Positions 41,328 through 49,835 of a stretch of 64,000 nt of DNA are shown here, in pieces. The notes beneath the pieces were generated by a model, which made no database searches, was not told the DNA's origin, and saw only the letters and a list, made by a program, of their open reading frames with translations. How positions within the stretch are numbered: position 1 is the stretch's first letter; each line of letters opens with the position of its first letter. Position numbers and translations under genes: made by a program. The stretch spans positions 75,624 through 139,623 of the forward strand of contig NZ_JAGFNP010000012.1 in NCBI RefSeq assembly GCF_017592475.1, written 5' to 3'. This stretch comes from Glycomyces niveus (GTDB taxonomy: Bacteria > Actinomycetota > Actinomycetes > Mycobacteriales > Micromonosporaceae).

Positions 41328-41351
41328 CCATCGGTCGGATCGGACCGATGG
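41328..41351 (+). promoter_or_regulatory. Stem-loop in the kup leader region
   Basis: CCATCGGTC / GACCGATGG, perfect 9-base stem with a GGATCG loop, 29 bases upstream of the kup GTG. It could be an operator, the end of the preceding gene's transcript, or a leader RNA element. It is too small for a known c-di-AMP riboswitch. Confidence 0.45.
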
Positions 41352-41380
41352 TGCCCGATCCCCGAGAAGGAGTAACCGTC

Positions 41381-43357
41381 GTGACCGCCCAGTACGACGC
41401 GAGCACGTCCGATCCCGCCCCGGAGTCGCAGCCCGCGCCCGCCAGATCCGCCGCCGCACCCCGCGGCACCCTCAGGCCCGCCCTCGCAGTGGGCGCCCTC
41501 GGCGTCGTCTTCGGCGACATCGGCACCAGCCCGATCTACGCCCTGCAGACCCTGTTCAACCCGGCCGACCCCCACCCCGTGCCGATCAACGACAACAACG
41601 TCTTCGGGCTCATCTCCCTCATCTTCTGGTCGATGATGATCATCGTCACGATCTTCTACGTCATGCTCGCCATGCGCGCCGACAACGACGGCGAGGGCGG
41701 CATCATGGCCCTCATCACCCTCATCCGCCGCCACAGCGGCGGCCGCGGCCGCAAGACCAGCCTCGTCCTCGCCGCCCTCGGCATCTTCGGCGCCGCCCTC
41801 TTCCTCGGCGACTCGATGATCACCCCCGCGATCTCCGTGCTCTCCGCCGTCGAAGGCCTCAAGGTGATCGACCCCGGCTTCGACTCCTTGGTCATCCCGC
41901 TCACGGGCGTGATCATCGTGCTGCTCTTCGTCTTCCAGCGGAAGGGCACCGCCAGCATCGGGCGGCTCTTCGGGCCCGTCATGATCGTCTGGTTCCTCAC
42001 CCTCGCCGTGCTCGGCATCGGCGGCATCGCCCACCACCCCGACATCCTCAAAGCCCTCAACCCCCTCTACGCCGTCGACTTCCTCTTCGGCCACTTCCAC
42101 ATCGGGTTCTACGCGCTCGCCGCCGTCGTGCTCACCTTCACCGGCGCCGAAGCGCTCTACGCCGACATGGGCCACTTCGGGCGCAAGAACATCACCGCCG
42201 GCTGGATCTTCCTGGTCTTCCCCGCGCTCCTGCTCAACTACATGGGCCAGGGCGCGATGATCCTCGAGAGCCCCGCCAACGTGAGCGGCCCGTTCTTCCT
42301 CCTCGCCCCCGAGTGGGGCCGCATCCCGCTGCTCGTCCTCGCCACCGCCGCCACCGTGATCGCCTCCCAGGCCGTCATCACCGGCGCGTACTCCGTCGCC
42401 TCCCAGGCCTCCAAGCTCGGGTACCTGCCGCGCCTGCGCATCTCCCACACCTCCGAGCACGAGATCGGGCAGATCTACGTGCCCTGGATCAACTGGCTGC
42501 TCATGATCTCGGTGCTCACGCTCGTGTTCGCGTTCCGCAGCTCCGCGTCGCTCGCGTACGCGTACGGCATGGCCGTCATCGGCACCATCACCATCGTCAC
42601 GCTGCTGTTCTTCTACATCGCCCGCACGCAGTGGCACGCGCCCCGCTGGCTCGTCTTCACCGGCGGCGGCCTCCTGCTCGCCTTCGACCTGCTGTTCCTC
42701 GCCGCCAACAGCACCAAGATCGTGCACGGCGCGTGGCTCCCGCTCGTCATCGGCGTCACCGCGTTCACCATCATGGTCACCTGGCAGCGCGGCCGCGAGA
42801 TCGTCACCGCCGAACGCATCCGCCTCGAAGGCCCGCTGCGCGAGTTCCTCGAGCGAGTGCGCGCGGGCGAACCCAAGGCCGCCCAGGTCCCCGGGACCGC
42901 CGTCTTCCTCAACCGCGGCGCCGAGACCGCCCCGCTCGCCTTCCGCGCCAACCTGGAACGCAACCATGTGCGCCACGCCCAGATCGTGATCCTCTCCGTC
43001 GAAACCCAGCCGGTGCCACGCGTCCCCGAGTCCGAGCGCGTCCTCGTCGACGACCTCGGTTCCACCCAAGGCGGCATCACCCACGTCACCGCCAGGTTCG
43101 GTTACATGGAATCCCAGGACGTTCCGGCCGCTCTGCGCCTGGTCAAAGCGCGCCAGTCCGGGGGCCGAAAGCTCAATCTCAAGGACGCGACCTACTTCCT
43201 CTCGACCATCCAGCTGCGGTACGGTCCGGAGCCGACCATGGCGAAGTGGCGCAAGCGCCTGTTCATCGCCACGTCCTACATCACCGCCGACGCCGCCGAC
43301 CACTTCAAGCTCCCGCGCGAGCGAACCGTCACCATGGGCGCCCACATCGAGGTGTGA
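41381..43357 (+). CDS. kup: Potassium uptake protein Kup
   Basis: A 658-residue K+/H+ symporter of the KUP/HAK/KT family. It has twelve hydrophobic helices (about residues 35-470) and a C-terminal cytosolic domain (about 480-658). The family opening GVVFGDIGTSPIYALQT is at about residues 37-53, and GDSMITPAISVLSAVEG near 142 is also conserved. I took the GTG at 41381 because AGAAGGAG precedes it; an upstream GTG at 41294 lacks a ribosome-binding site. Together with the neighbouring osmoprotectant system it points to osmotic homeostasis. A strong hairpin follows (43365-43394). Confidence 0.95.
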   Translation: MTAQYDASTSDPAPESQPAPARSAAAPRGTLRPALAVGALGVVFGDIGTSPIYALQTLFNPADPHPVPINDNNVFGLISLIFWSMMIIVTIFYVMLAMRADNDGEGGIMALITLIRRHSGGRGRKTSLVLAALGIFGAALFLGDSMITPAISVLSAVEGLKVIDPGFDSLVIPLTGVIIVLLFVFQRKGTASIGRLFGPVMIVWFLTLAVLGIGGIAHHPDILKALNPLYAVDFLFGHFHIGFYALAAVVLTFTGAEALYADMGHFGRKNITAGWIFLVFPALLLNYMGQGAMILESPANVSGPFFLLAPEWGRIPLLVLATAATVIASQAVITGAYSVASQASKLGYLPRLRISHTSEHEIGQIYVPWINWLLMISVLTLVFAFRSSASLAYAYGMAVIGTITIVTLLFFYIARTQWHAPRWLVFTGGGLLLAFDLLFLAANSTKIVHGAWLPLVIGVTAFTIMVTWQRGREIVTAERIRLEGPLREFLERVRAGEPKAAQVPGTAVFLNRGAETAPLAFRANLERNHVRHAQIVILSVETQPVPRVPESERVLVDDLGSTQGGITHVTARFGYMESQDVPAALRLVKARQSGGRKLNLKDATYFLSTIQLRYGPEPTMAKWRKRLFIATSYITADAADHFKLPRERTVTMGAHIEV

Positions 43358-43364
43358 CGCGACA

Positions 43365-43394
43365 ACGGCCCGCGGGGACCACCCCGCGGGCCGT
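43365..43394. terminator. Bidirectional hairpin between kup and qorB
   Basis: Perfect 13-base arms (ACGGCCCGCGGGG / CCCCGCGGGCCGT) around four bases, followed on the plus strand by GCTTCTT. It ends both convergent genes. Confidence 0.75.
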
Positions 43395-43407
43395 GCTTCT
43401 TGCCGGT

Positions 43408-44274
43408 TTACGCCTGAGCGGCCTGCAGGCCCTCGGTGATCGAATGCGAGATCGGGGTCGTCGGACGCCCGATGAGCTTCGACAGGTCGCCCGTCTGAAC
43501 GGCCAGCAGGCCGCGCGAGATCGCGTCCTCGACGCCGACGAGGATCGCCGCGAACGGGTCCGGGACGCCCGCGCCGACCAGGATCTCGCGGTGCGTCTCG
43601 CCCGGGACGCGGTTCACCGCGACGTCCTTGCCCAGCTGGCGCGAGACCTCCGCCGCGTACTCCTCGTACGTCCAGGCGTCGTCGCCGCTGAGCTCGTACT
43701 CCTTGTTCTCGTGGCCCTCGGTGGTGAGCACCGCGACCGCCGCCGCCGCGAAGTCGGCACGGGTGGCGCTCGCGATCTTCGCGCCCTCGGCCGCGCTGGT
43801 CAGGACCCCGCCGTTCGCGAGGACCTGGCCCAGGGCGCCGGTGTAGTTCTCGTGGTACCAGCCGTTGCGCAGCAGCACGTACGGGAGGCCCGAGTCGATG
43901 AGGTACCGCTCGGTGATCTGGTGCTCGCGGGCGAGCTCGAAGTCGGCGGCCGGGCCGCCGAGGATGCTGGTGTAGCCCAGGAGCGCGACGTTCGCGGCCT
44001 TCGCCGCGTCGATGACGGCCTTGTGCTGGGGGACGCGCTGGCCGACCTCGCTGCCGGAGATGAGGAGGACCTTCTCGCCCTCCTTGAAGGCGTCGGCGAG
44101 GGTGGCGGGCTCGCTGTAGTCGGCGACGCGGACCTCGACGCCGAGCTCGCCGAAGCGGACGGCCTTGGCGGGGTCGCGCACGACGACGGCGATCTGCTCC
44201 ACGGGGACCTGGTTGACGAGGCCTTCGACGACGAGACGGCCGAGTTGGCCGGTGGCTCCGGTGACGACGATCAT
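43408..44274 (-). CDS. qorB: NAD(P)H:quinone oxidoreductase QorB-like
   Basis: A 288-residue NmrA-type reductase closely matching E. coli QorB (YtfG) in remembered sequence: MIVVTGATGQLG, VVRDPAKA, KVLLISGSEVGQRVPQHKAV, LLRNGWYHENY, KIASATRADFAAAA, and SKLIGRPTTP. QorB reduces quinones with NADPH and limits redox cycling. It is divergent from an HxlR regulator whose only Cys lies at the sensing position, the same layout as the QorR-qor2 pair of Corynebacterium glutamicum. The start has AAGGAGC ahead. Likely induced by quinones or thiol oxidants. Confidence 0.92.
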   Translation of the reverse strand: MIVVTGATGQLGRLVVEGLVNQVPVEQIAVVVRDPAKAVRFGELGVEVRVADYSEPATLADAFKEGEKVLLISGSEVGQRVPQHKAVIDAAKAANVALLGYTSILGGPAADFELAREHQITERYLIDSGLPYVLLRNGWYHENYTGALGQVLANGGVLTSAAEGAKIASATRADFAAAAVAVLTTEGHENKEYELSGDDAWTYEEYAAEVSRQLGKDVAVNRVPGETHREILVGAGVPDPFAAILVGVEDAISRGLLAVQTGDLSKLIGRPTTPISHSITEGLQAAQA

Positions 44275-44372
44275 TTCAATGCTCCTTCAGCTGTCGATTG
44301 GGTCTACCATTGCACTTACCAAATGAAAGCACAATCAATTCGAAAGTACTGTAGTCGAGGTAACATCGCGTC
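44275..44372. promoter_or_regulatory. AT-rich divergent control region of qorB and hxlR
   Basis: A 98-base gap, much richer in A/T than its surroundings, with elements such as TGCACTTACC, GAAAGCACA and CGAAAGTACTGTAG. No single strong palindrome dominates, but AGTACT and the CTT/AAG pairs fit HxlR-type half-sites. Expected to bind the regulator at 44373. Confidence 0.5.
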
Positions 44373-44765
44373 ATGAGCACCCAGCCCACCGAACTCTTCC
44401 CCGGATTCGAAGTGCAGGCCGAGGGCTGCGAATCGCGCGACATCCTCGACCACATCACCGGGCGCTGGGGCACGCTCGTGCTGCTCGCCCTGCACGACGG
44501 GCCGAAGCGGTTCAGCGAGATCAGGCGGGCGGTGCAGGGCATCAACGAGAAGGCCCTGGCACAGAGCCTCAAGCACTTCGAACGCGACGGCATCGTGGAC
44601 CGGCTCGCGCCCGAAGAGGGCTACCCGTCCCGCGTCGAATACCGGCTCACCGAGGTCGGCGCCGGGCTCGAGCAGCGGCTGCGCGAGCTCGTGATGCACC
44701 TGTACGAGGAGATGCCGAAGGTGCTCGACTCGCATGCGGAGTACGACTCGCGCCGCGCGTCCTAA
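44373..44765 (+). CDS. HxlR-family redox regulator (QorR-like)
   Basis: A 130-residue winged-helix repressor. The core is ILDHITGRWGTLVLLALHDG (about residues 24-43) with RFSEIRRAVQGINEKALAQSLKHFE as recognition region. Cys19 is the only cysteine and stands where QorR Cys17 and YodB Cys6 are oxidised. Divergent from qorB, which it very probably represses. It resembles the HxlR protein at 22717, and both serve NmrA-type reductases, so two parallel redox switches exist here. The start has a poor ribosome-binding site. Confidence 0.9.
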   Translation: MSTQPTELFPGFEVQAEGCESRDILDHITGRWGTLVLLALHDGPKRFSEIRRAVQGINEKALAQSLKHFERDGIVDRLAPEEGYPSRVEYRLTEVGAGLEQRLRELVMHLYEEMPKVLDSHAEYDSRRAS

Positions 44766-44827
44766 TTCTTCACTCGACCTGTTCGAAATACCAGGTAGCG
44801 GGCGCGAGGCGGCCTAGACTCGGGGCC

Positions 44828-45937
44828 ATGGCTGCGCTGGTCCCGCGAGCGGACGAACTGCGGCCGGGCACGGCCATTCCGAGGTGGGTCCGGCTGCTGC
44901 CGCTCGTGGCCCTCGGCATCGGCATCGTCACCCAGGTCCTCTCCCGCGATCCCCTGCACGCCGGGATCGCGGTGACGGTGGTCCCGCTGCTCGCCGCGTT
45001 CGTCCTCGGGCCGGGGTGGACCGCGCTCATCTCCGCGATCGCGTTCGCGCTCCTCGCCGCGCCCCTGCCGTTCACCGAGGGGTTCGACCTGGTCGACATG
45101 TTCGTGGTGTCGATCATCTTCATTACGGCCGTCAGCATCTCGTGGGCGCGCCAGCGCTTCGAGGCGGGGCTGGTGACGCTGTTCAGCGTCTCGCAGGCGG
45201 CGCAGCGGGCGGTGCTACCGGAGCTGCCCGAGCGGGTGGGCGACCTGGCGTGCGCGGGGGTGTACCACTCGGCGCAGCGGGGCGCGCGGATCGGCGGGGA
45301 CCTGTTCGACGTGCGGCCGAGCCCGTTCGGGGTGCGGATGATCCTCGGCGATGTGCAGGGGCACGGGCTCGAGGCGGTGGGGACCGCTTCGATGGTGCTC
45401 TCGGTGTTCCACGAGGCGATCCTGGACGAGGCGGAGCTGGGCGGGGTGGCATGGCGGCTCGAGCGGCGAATGCTGGAGGACGCGAGGCACGGGTATGTGC
45501 CGGAGCTGTTCGTGTCGGTGCTGCTGGCAGAATTCGCGGAGGAGACGGGCGAGGTGCGGCTCCTGTCGTGCGGGCATCCGCCGCCGCTGCTGCTGCGGGG
45601 CGAGCGGGTGGAGGAGGTCGACCTGAAGCCCGCGCCGGTGCTGGGACTGCGGCTGGCGGATCCGGTGCGGCCGAATGGGATCGCCTCGGTGGCGTTCGGC
45701 GAGGAGGACACGCTGCTGGCGTTCTCGGACGGGCTGGTCGAGGCGCGCGACGAGGACGGGAACTACTACCCGCTCGCGCATCACCTCGACGGCCTGGTGG
45801 TGCCGTCGCCGCAGCGGCTGGTCGAGTTCGTGTGGGACGACGCGGAGCGGTTCGCGGCGCGCATGGAGGACGACGTGAGCATCTTGGCGATCACGCGGGT
45901 GGCGCGGAGCGCGCGGCGCTTGACGCAGGAAATGTGA
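44828..45937 (+). CDS. Membrane-anchored PP2C-type (SpoIIE/RsbU) serine phosphatase
   Basis: A 369-residue protein. Three to four membrane helices fill residues 21-105, a helical linker (108-130, RFEAGLVTLFSVSQAAQRAV) follows, and the PP2C SpoIIE domain covers about 140-360. Metal-binding Asp residues are in RIGGDLFDV, LGDVQGHG and FSDGLVE, and the final MEDDVSILAI is typical. Such phosphatases dephosphorylate anti-anti-sigma factors and so release alternative sigma factors. No kinase, STAS protein or sigma gene is adjacent, so its partner is elsewhere. The start has no strong ribosome-binding site. Confidence 0.88.
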   Translation: MAALVPRADELRPGTAIPRWVRLLPLVALGIGIVTQVLSRDPLHAGIAVTVVPLLAAFVLGPGWTALISAIAFALLAAPLPFTEGFDLVDMFVVSIIFITAVSISWARQRFEAGLVTLFSVSQAAQRAVLPELPERVGDLACAGVYHSAQRGARIGGDLFDVRPSPFGVRMILGDVQGHGLEAVGTASMVLSVFHEAILDEAELGGVAWRLERRMLEDARHGYVPELFVSVLLAEFAEETGEVRLLSCGHPPPLLLRGERVEEVDLKPAPVLGLRLADPVRPNGIASVAFGEEDTLLAFSDGLVEARDEDGNYYPLAHHLDGLVVPSPQRLVEFVWDDAERFAARMEDDVSILAITRVARSARRLTQEM

Positions 45938-46176
45938 GCGGAGGGTCTGCGCAAATCGGACATCGATGGGGCCGGCCTCAGCGAAGCATGCGAGCCGTAA
46001 ATTCGCAAAAGCATTAACCCTGACCTAGGGGTACGACATCTCGGCGCCGCCCGCCGGTGCGGGAGCGGTGCCAGCGGCCATGTTTTTCAATCCGTTAGAC
46101 AAAGGGTGTTCACAAGCGTTGGGTTTTGTGCAATATTCAAATAACTCGATTGCACCCCCCATTGAAGGAGACAACG
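45938..46176. promoter_or_regulatory. AT-rich promoter region of the GH30 gene
   Basis: 239 bases without a gene. The last 100 bases are strikingly AT-rich for this genome (TGTTTTTCAATCC, CAATATTCAAATAAC). CACAA (46111-46115) and TTGTG (46126-46130) form an inverted pair that could bind a LacI-type or other sugar regulator. No regulator gene for sugars is adjacent. Confidence 0.5.
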
Positions 46177-49122
46177 ATGTCATCTCCCCGACCGAGGCGC
46201 GGGCGCCCACTGGCCGCGGCCGGTGCGGTAGGCCTGGCCGCCGTGATCGCCGCGTCAGCGCTGCCGCTCCTCAATGCGGGCGCCAGCGCGCAGGAGAACG
46301 AGGCGACCGCCGTGCGCGTCGTGCTCGACCCCTCGTACCAGGGCCAGCAGTTCGAAGGCTGGGGAACGAGCCTCGTCTGGTTCGCGAACGCGACCGGCGG
46401 CTACCCGGACGAGATCCGGAACCAGTTGGTGGACATGGTCTTCGGCGACGAAGGCCTCAACCTCAACATCGCCAGGTACAACATCGGCGGCGGGAACGCC
46501 CCGAACATCGACAACGAGTACCTGCGCGGCGGCGCCTCCGCCGTCCCCGGCTGGTGGGCCGCCCCCGAGGGCACGACCCACGAGGACAAGGACTGGTGGG
46601 ACCCGGAGAACCCCGAGCACTGGAACTGGGACGCCGACGCCAACCAGCGCTGGTGGATCGACCAGATCAAGGGCGATGTGACCCACTGGGAGGCGTTCTC
46701 GAACTCCCCGCCGTACTTCCAGACCGTCTCCGGTTACGTCTCGGGCGGGTTCGACTCGAACGCCGACCAGATCCGCGCCGACTCCGTCGACGAGTTCGCG
46801 ACGTACCTGACCGAGGTCATGGAGCACGTCGAGGCCGAGCACGGCATCGAGTTCGACACCGTGGACCCGCTCAACGAGCCCAACACGAACTACTGGGGCA
46901 CCCAGCTCGGTCCGGACGGCGTGCAGCCGACCGGCGGTCGCCAGGAGGGCGCGCACGCCGGGCCCGAGCTGCAGCAGCTGGTGATCAACGCGCTCGCCGC
47001 GGAGCTGTCGGCGTCCGAACTGGACACCGTCATTTCGGCGATGGACGAGACGAACCCGGGCAAGTTCGCGACGAACTGGAACGCGTACACCGAGGAGTCC
47101 CGGGCGAACGTCGAGCAGATGAACGTCCACACCTACGGGACCGGGCAGCGAACTGCCGTGCGCGACCTGGCCAAGGGCAGCGACAAGCCGCTGTGGATGA
47201 GCGAGGTCGGCGGCGCGTGGACCGACGGCCAGGACTACACGTCGATGGAGAACGGCCTGGGCATCGCCACCCGGATCACCGACGACCTGCGCGAGCTGGA
47301 GCCGTCGGCGTGGGTGCTGTGGCAGCCGATCGAGGACAAGAACGAGGGCCACAGCTGGGGCGAGATCCAGCTGCCGTTCGACTGCACGGCCGAGGACACC
47401 CTCGAGACCTGCAAGATCGAGACGAACACGAAGTACGACACGATCCGGAACTTCACGCACTACATCGAGCCGGGCGATTACATCATCGGCACGGACGACA
47501 CCTCGACCACGGCGGCCGTCAAGGACTCCGAGGACGCGGCCGTCGCGGTGTACACCAACAACGCCGAGGCCCCGGTGCACGTGACGCTGGACCTGTCGAA
47601 GTTCGGGTCGGTCGACTCGGGCGCGACGGTGACCCCGGTGGTCACGAGCGCCGACGGTGCGCTCGTCGAGGGCGCGCCGGTGGTCGTGGACGGCACGTCC
47701 GCGACGCTGACGGTGCCGGCGAAGTCGGTGACGACCTTCAAGATCGACGGCGTCTCGGGCGTCAGCGAGGACGCGGCGCTGGTCCAGGACGGCCACGTGT
47801 ACCGCTTCGACGGCGTCCAGAGCGGCAAGTCGATCGCGCCGTCCGAGGACGGTTCGGGGATCGTGCTGCGCACGGACGACGCTTCCAGCGCTGAGCAGCT
47901 GTGGGGGGTCGAGCGCCTGACCGACGGCGTCTCGAACCGGGAGCTGTATTCGATCGTGAACGCCGCCACCGGGACCCGCTTGGCGGTGTCCGAGGGGCTG
48001 GCGGTGCTGGAGCCTGCCGGGGACGACCCGTCCGAGGCGGCGCAGTGGTTCCTGTCGACCACGGGCAACGGCACGTATGTGCCGGTGAACAAGGCGACGG
48101 GCCTGGTGCTGGACGTGTGGGGCGAGGCGACCGCCGACGGTTCGCCGGTGCAGACGTACTCGCCGACTGCGGCGAGCAACCAGCGCTGGGCGGTGACCGA
48201 TGAGACGGTGCTGGCCGCGGCGCAGATCAGCACGTACACGGTGCCGGGCTTCACGCCGGAGCTGCCGGCGACGGTGCCGGGCGTGTACCGCGACGGCGAG
48301 CGCGGGGCGCTGCCGGTCGAGTGGGTCATGCCCGACCCGAAGAAGTGGAACAAGCCGGGGACGGTGACCGTGAAGGGCACGGCGACGGATCCGCTCGGGA
48401 ACACGTTCAACGCCAAGGCGAAGGTCAGTGTGGACACGTTCGCCGAGACCGCTCCGGCCGCGGCGAAGACGTACCCGGGCTTCACGCCGGACCTGCCGGA
48501 CACGGTGACGGCCGTGGGCAAGCGCGGCACGCAGGCGTCGGTGCCGGTGGTGTGGGAGGAGGCGCCCGAGGGCGCGTTCGACGACTACGGCACGGTGACG
48601 CTGGAGGGCACGGCGACCCTGATCGACGGGACGGAGCTGCCTGCCGAGATCGCGGTCGAGGTGACCGACCCGATCGAGGTGAACGTGGCCACTGAGGACG
48701 GTGTGACGACCTCGGCGACGTACACGGAGCCCGGCTACTCGACCGAGTCCCTGCGGAACGGGAGTCTGACCGACAAGGGCTGGTCGAACTGGAAGTCGGG
48801 GCCGTTCAACACCGAGGACACCATCACGGTGACGCTGCCCGAGGCGCGCGACGTGACCCGCGTGGTGTCGTACTTCTGGAGCGACGGCGGCCGCAACAGC
48901 TACGCCGACACGCTGCAGGTGCAGTACCTCGACTCGGAGGGCAACTGGCAGAACGCCGGCGACGTCGTGGACGTGCCGACCGGCGAGGCGCCGGTCATCG
49001 ACGTCGAGGTGAACGCCGAGACCTCGGCGGTCCGGGTCGCCATGACCGCCGGGTCCGGCGGCACGGTCGGCTGGATCATCCTCAGCGAGATCGAGGTCTA
49101 CGCGAAGGCCCCGGCCGTCTAA
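46177..49122 (+). CDS. Secreted multidomain glycoside hydrolase family 30 enzyme
   Basis: A 981-residue exoenzyme with a signal peptide (cleavage after ASA, about residue 38) and a GH30 catalytic domain (about 45-480). GH30 acts on beta-1,6-linked galactan, glucan or xylan. The acid/base is Glu234 in DPLNEPN and the nucleophile Glu343 in WMSEVGG. After a beta domain follow a ricin-type CBM13-like region (about 590-690, ending NQRWAV), two Ig-like repeats with PGFTPELP / PGFTPDLP (about 690-840), and a discoidin-type CBM32-like domain (about 845-975). AAGGAG precedes the ATG. A perfect 15-base hairpin lies just after the stop. Beta-1,6-galactanase is my best guess. Confidence 0.9.
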   Translation: MSSPRPRRGRPLAAAGAVGLAAVIAASALPLLNAGASAQENEATAVRVVLDPSYQGQQFEGWGTSLVWFANATGGYPDEIRNQLVDMVFGDEGLNLNIARYNIGGGNAPNIDNEYLRGGASAVPGWWAAPEGTTHEDKDWWDPENPEHWNWDADANQRWWIDQIKGDVTHWEAFSNSPPYFQTVSGYVSGGFDSNADQIRADSVDEFATYLTEVMEHVEAEHGIEFDTVDPLNEPNTNYWGTQLGPDGVQPTGGRQEGAHAGPELQQLVINALAAELSASELDTVISAMDETNPGKFATNWNAYTEESRANVEQMNVHTYGTGQRTAVRDLAKGSDKPLWMSEVGGAWTDGQDYTSMENGLGIATRITDDLRELEPSAWVLWQPIEDKNEGHSWGEIQLPFDCTAEDTLETCKIETNTKYDTIRNFTHYIEPGDYIIGTDDTSTTAAVKDSEDAAVAVYTNNAEAPVHVTLDLSKFGSVDSGATVTPVVTSADGALVEGAPVVVDGTSATLTVPAKSVTTFKIDGVSGVSEDAALVQDGHVYRFDGVQSGKSIAPSEDGSGIVLRTDDASSAEQLWGVERLTDGVSNRELYSIVNAATGTRLAVSEGLAVLEPAGDDPSEAAQWFLSTTGNGTYVPVNKATGLVLDVWGEATADGSPVQTYSPTAASNQRWAVTDETVLAAAQISTYTVPGFTPELPATVPGVYRDGERGALPVEWVMPDPKKWNKPGTVTVKGTATDPLGNTFNAKAKVSVDTFAETAPAAAKTYPGFTPDLPDTVTAVGKRGTQASVPVVWEEAPEGAFDDYGTVTLEGTATLIDGTELPAEIAVEVTDPIEVNVATEDGVTTSATYTEPGYSTESLRNGSLTDKGWSNWKSGPFNTEDTITVTLPEARDVTRVVSYFWSDGGRNSYADTLQVQYLDSEGNWQNAGDVVDVPTGEAPVIDVEVNAETSAVRVAMTAGSGGTVGWIILSEIEVYAKAPAV

Positions 49123-49738
49123 GGCAAACGCGATTCGAGGGGTCCTTACCGCCGAGAGGCGGTAAGGACCCCTTCGTCGTGTCGGTCGGAGCGCGCAGGC
49201 CGGTGAGGTGGAGGGTCAGGAAGCGCCGCCAGTCCCCCGATTCGTGGATCACCTGGGAGACGGCCGCGGCGAGCATGGCGAGGTCCATGGGCGCGAAGTC
49301 CTCGCGGAGCCCGCCGCCCGCTTTGGCGCGGGCGATGAGTTCGAGGACGGCGTCGACGCTGCGGGCGCAGGCCTCGGCGACCTCGTCGCCGGCGGGTCGG
49401 CGCTGGGCGATCGCGTCGTTGAGGCTGCGGTCCCGGGCCATGAGGCCGAAGAGGCCTTCGAGGTAGGCGACGAAGCCTTCCCAGGGGTCTTCGACGTCGA
49501 GCGCGTCGGCGACGATCCGGTCGAGGGCGTCGAGGCGCGCGGGGATGATCGCGGCGTAGAGCGCGTCGCGGGTCGGGAAGTGGTTGTAGAGGGTCCCGAT
49601 GCTCACGCCCGCGCTGCGGGCGATCTCGTCGAGCGGCACCTCCAGGCCGCGTTCGGCGAAGAGGTCGGCGGCGGTCGCCAGGAGCCGGTCCCGGTTGCGC
49701 AGGGCGTCGGAGCGGCGGGATCTGGTCTCAGCGGGCAT
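49082..49738 (-). CDS. TetR-family regulator whose 3' end runs antisense through the GH30 terminator
   Basis: A 218-residue TetR protein. The HTH (about 8-60) reads RNRDRLLATAADLFAERG and then IARSAGVSIGTLYNHFPTRD. Residues up to about 180 are normal. The last 35 residues are coded by the reverse strand of the GH30 terminator hairpin and the last 41 bases of the GH30 gene, and look non-native (Pro/Gly/Arg-rich). Divergent from an SDR gene at 49836, with two matching palindromes between, so it should repress that SDR and itself. The natural stop may have been lost, extending the protein. Confidence 0.85.
   Translation of the reverse strand: MPAETRSRRSDALRNRDRLLATAADLFAERGLEVPLDEIARSAGVSIGTLYNHFPTRDALYAAIIPARLDALDRIVADALDVEDPWEGFVAYLEGLFGLMARDRSLNDAIAQRRPAGDEVAEACARSVDAVLELIARAKAGGGLREDFAPMDLAMLAAAVSQVIHESGDWRRFLTLHLTGLRAPTDTTKGSLPPLGGKDPSNRVCLRRPGPSRRPRSR
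49139..49172 (+). terminator. GH30 terminator hairpin
   Basis: Perfect 15-base arms (GGGGTCCTTACCGCC / GGCGGTAAGGACCCC) around GAGA, 16 bases after the GH30 stop. It lies inside the antisense TetR reading frame. Confidence 0.75.
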
Positions 49739-49755
49739 ACCTCCATCATACGAAG

Positions 49756-49810
49756 TCGAGGGCACCCTCAAGTTATGGTACGGTCGTTTTGAACTTGAGG
49801 GAACCCTCAA
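49756..49810. promoter_or_regulatory. Two matching TetR operator palindromes
   Basis: Two 16-base near-identical palindromes, TCGAGGG-CA-CCCTCAA (49756-49771) and TTGAGGG-AA-CCCTCAA (49795-49810), 39 bases apart in the 97-base gap between the divergent tetR and SDR genes. The second is perfect in its arms. One site per promoter is the likely reading. Confidence 0.75.
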
Positions 49811-49835
49811 TTTATTGTTCGGAAAGGGAACCGCC

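Noticed and set aside
41230..41380. A c-di-AMP (ydaO-type) riboswitch upstream of kup
   Set aside because: Only 151 bases are available and the conserved riboswitch core is not seen; only a simple stem-loop is present.
41275..44376. A 1033-codon plus-strand ORF over kup and qorB
   Set aside because: It is a different frame of kup and antisense to qorB, with Arg/His/Pro-rich low-complexity sequence.
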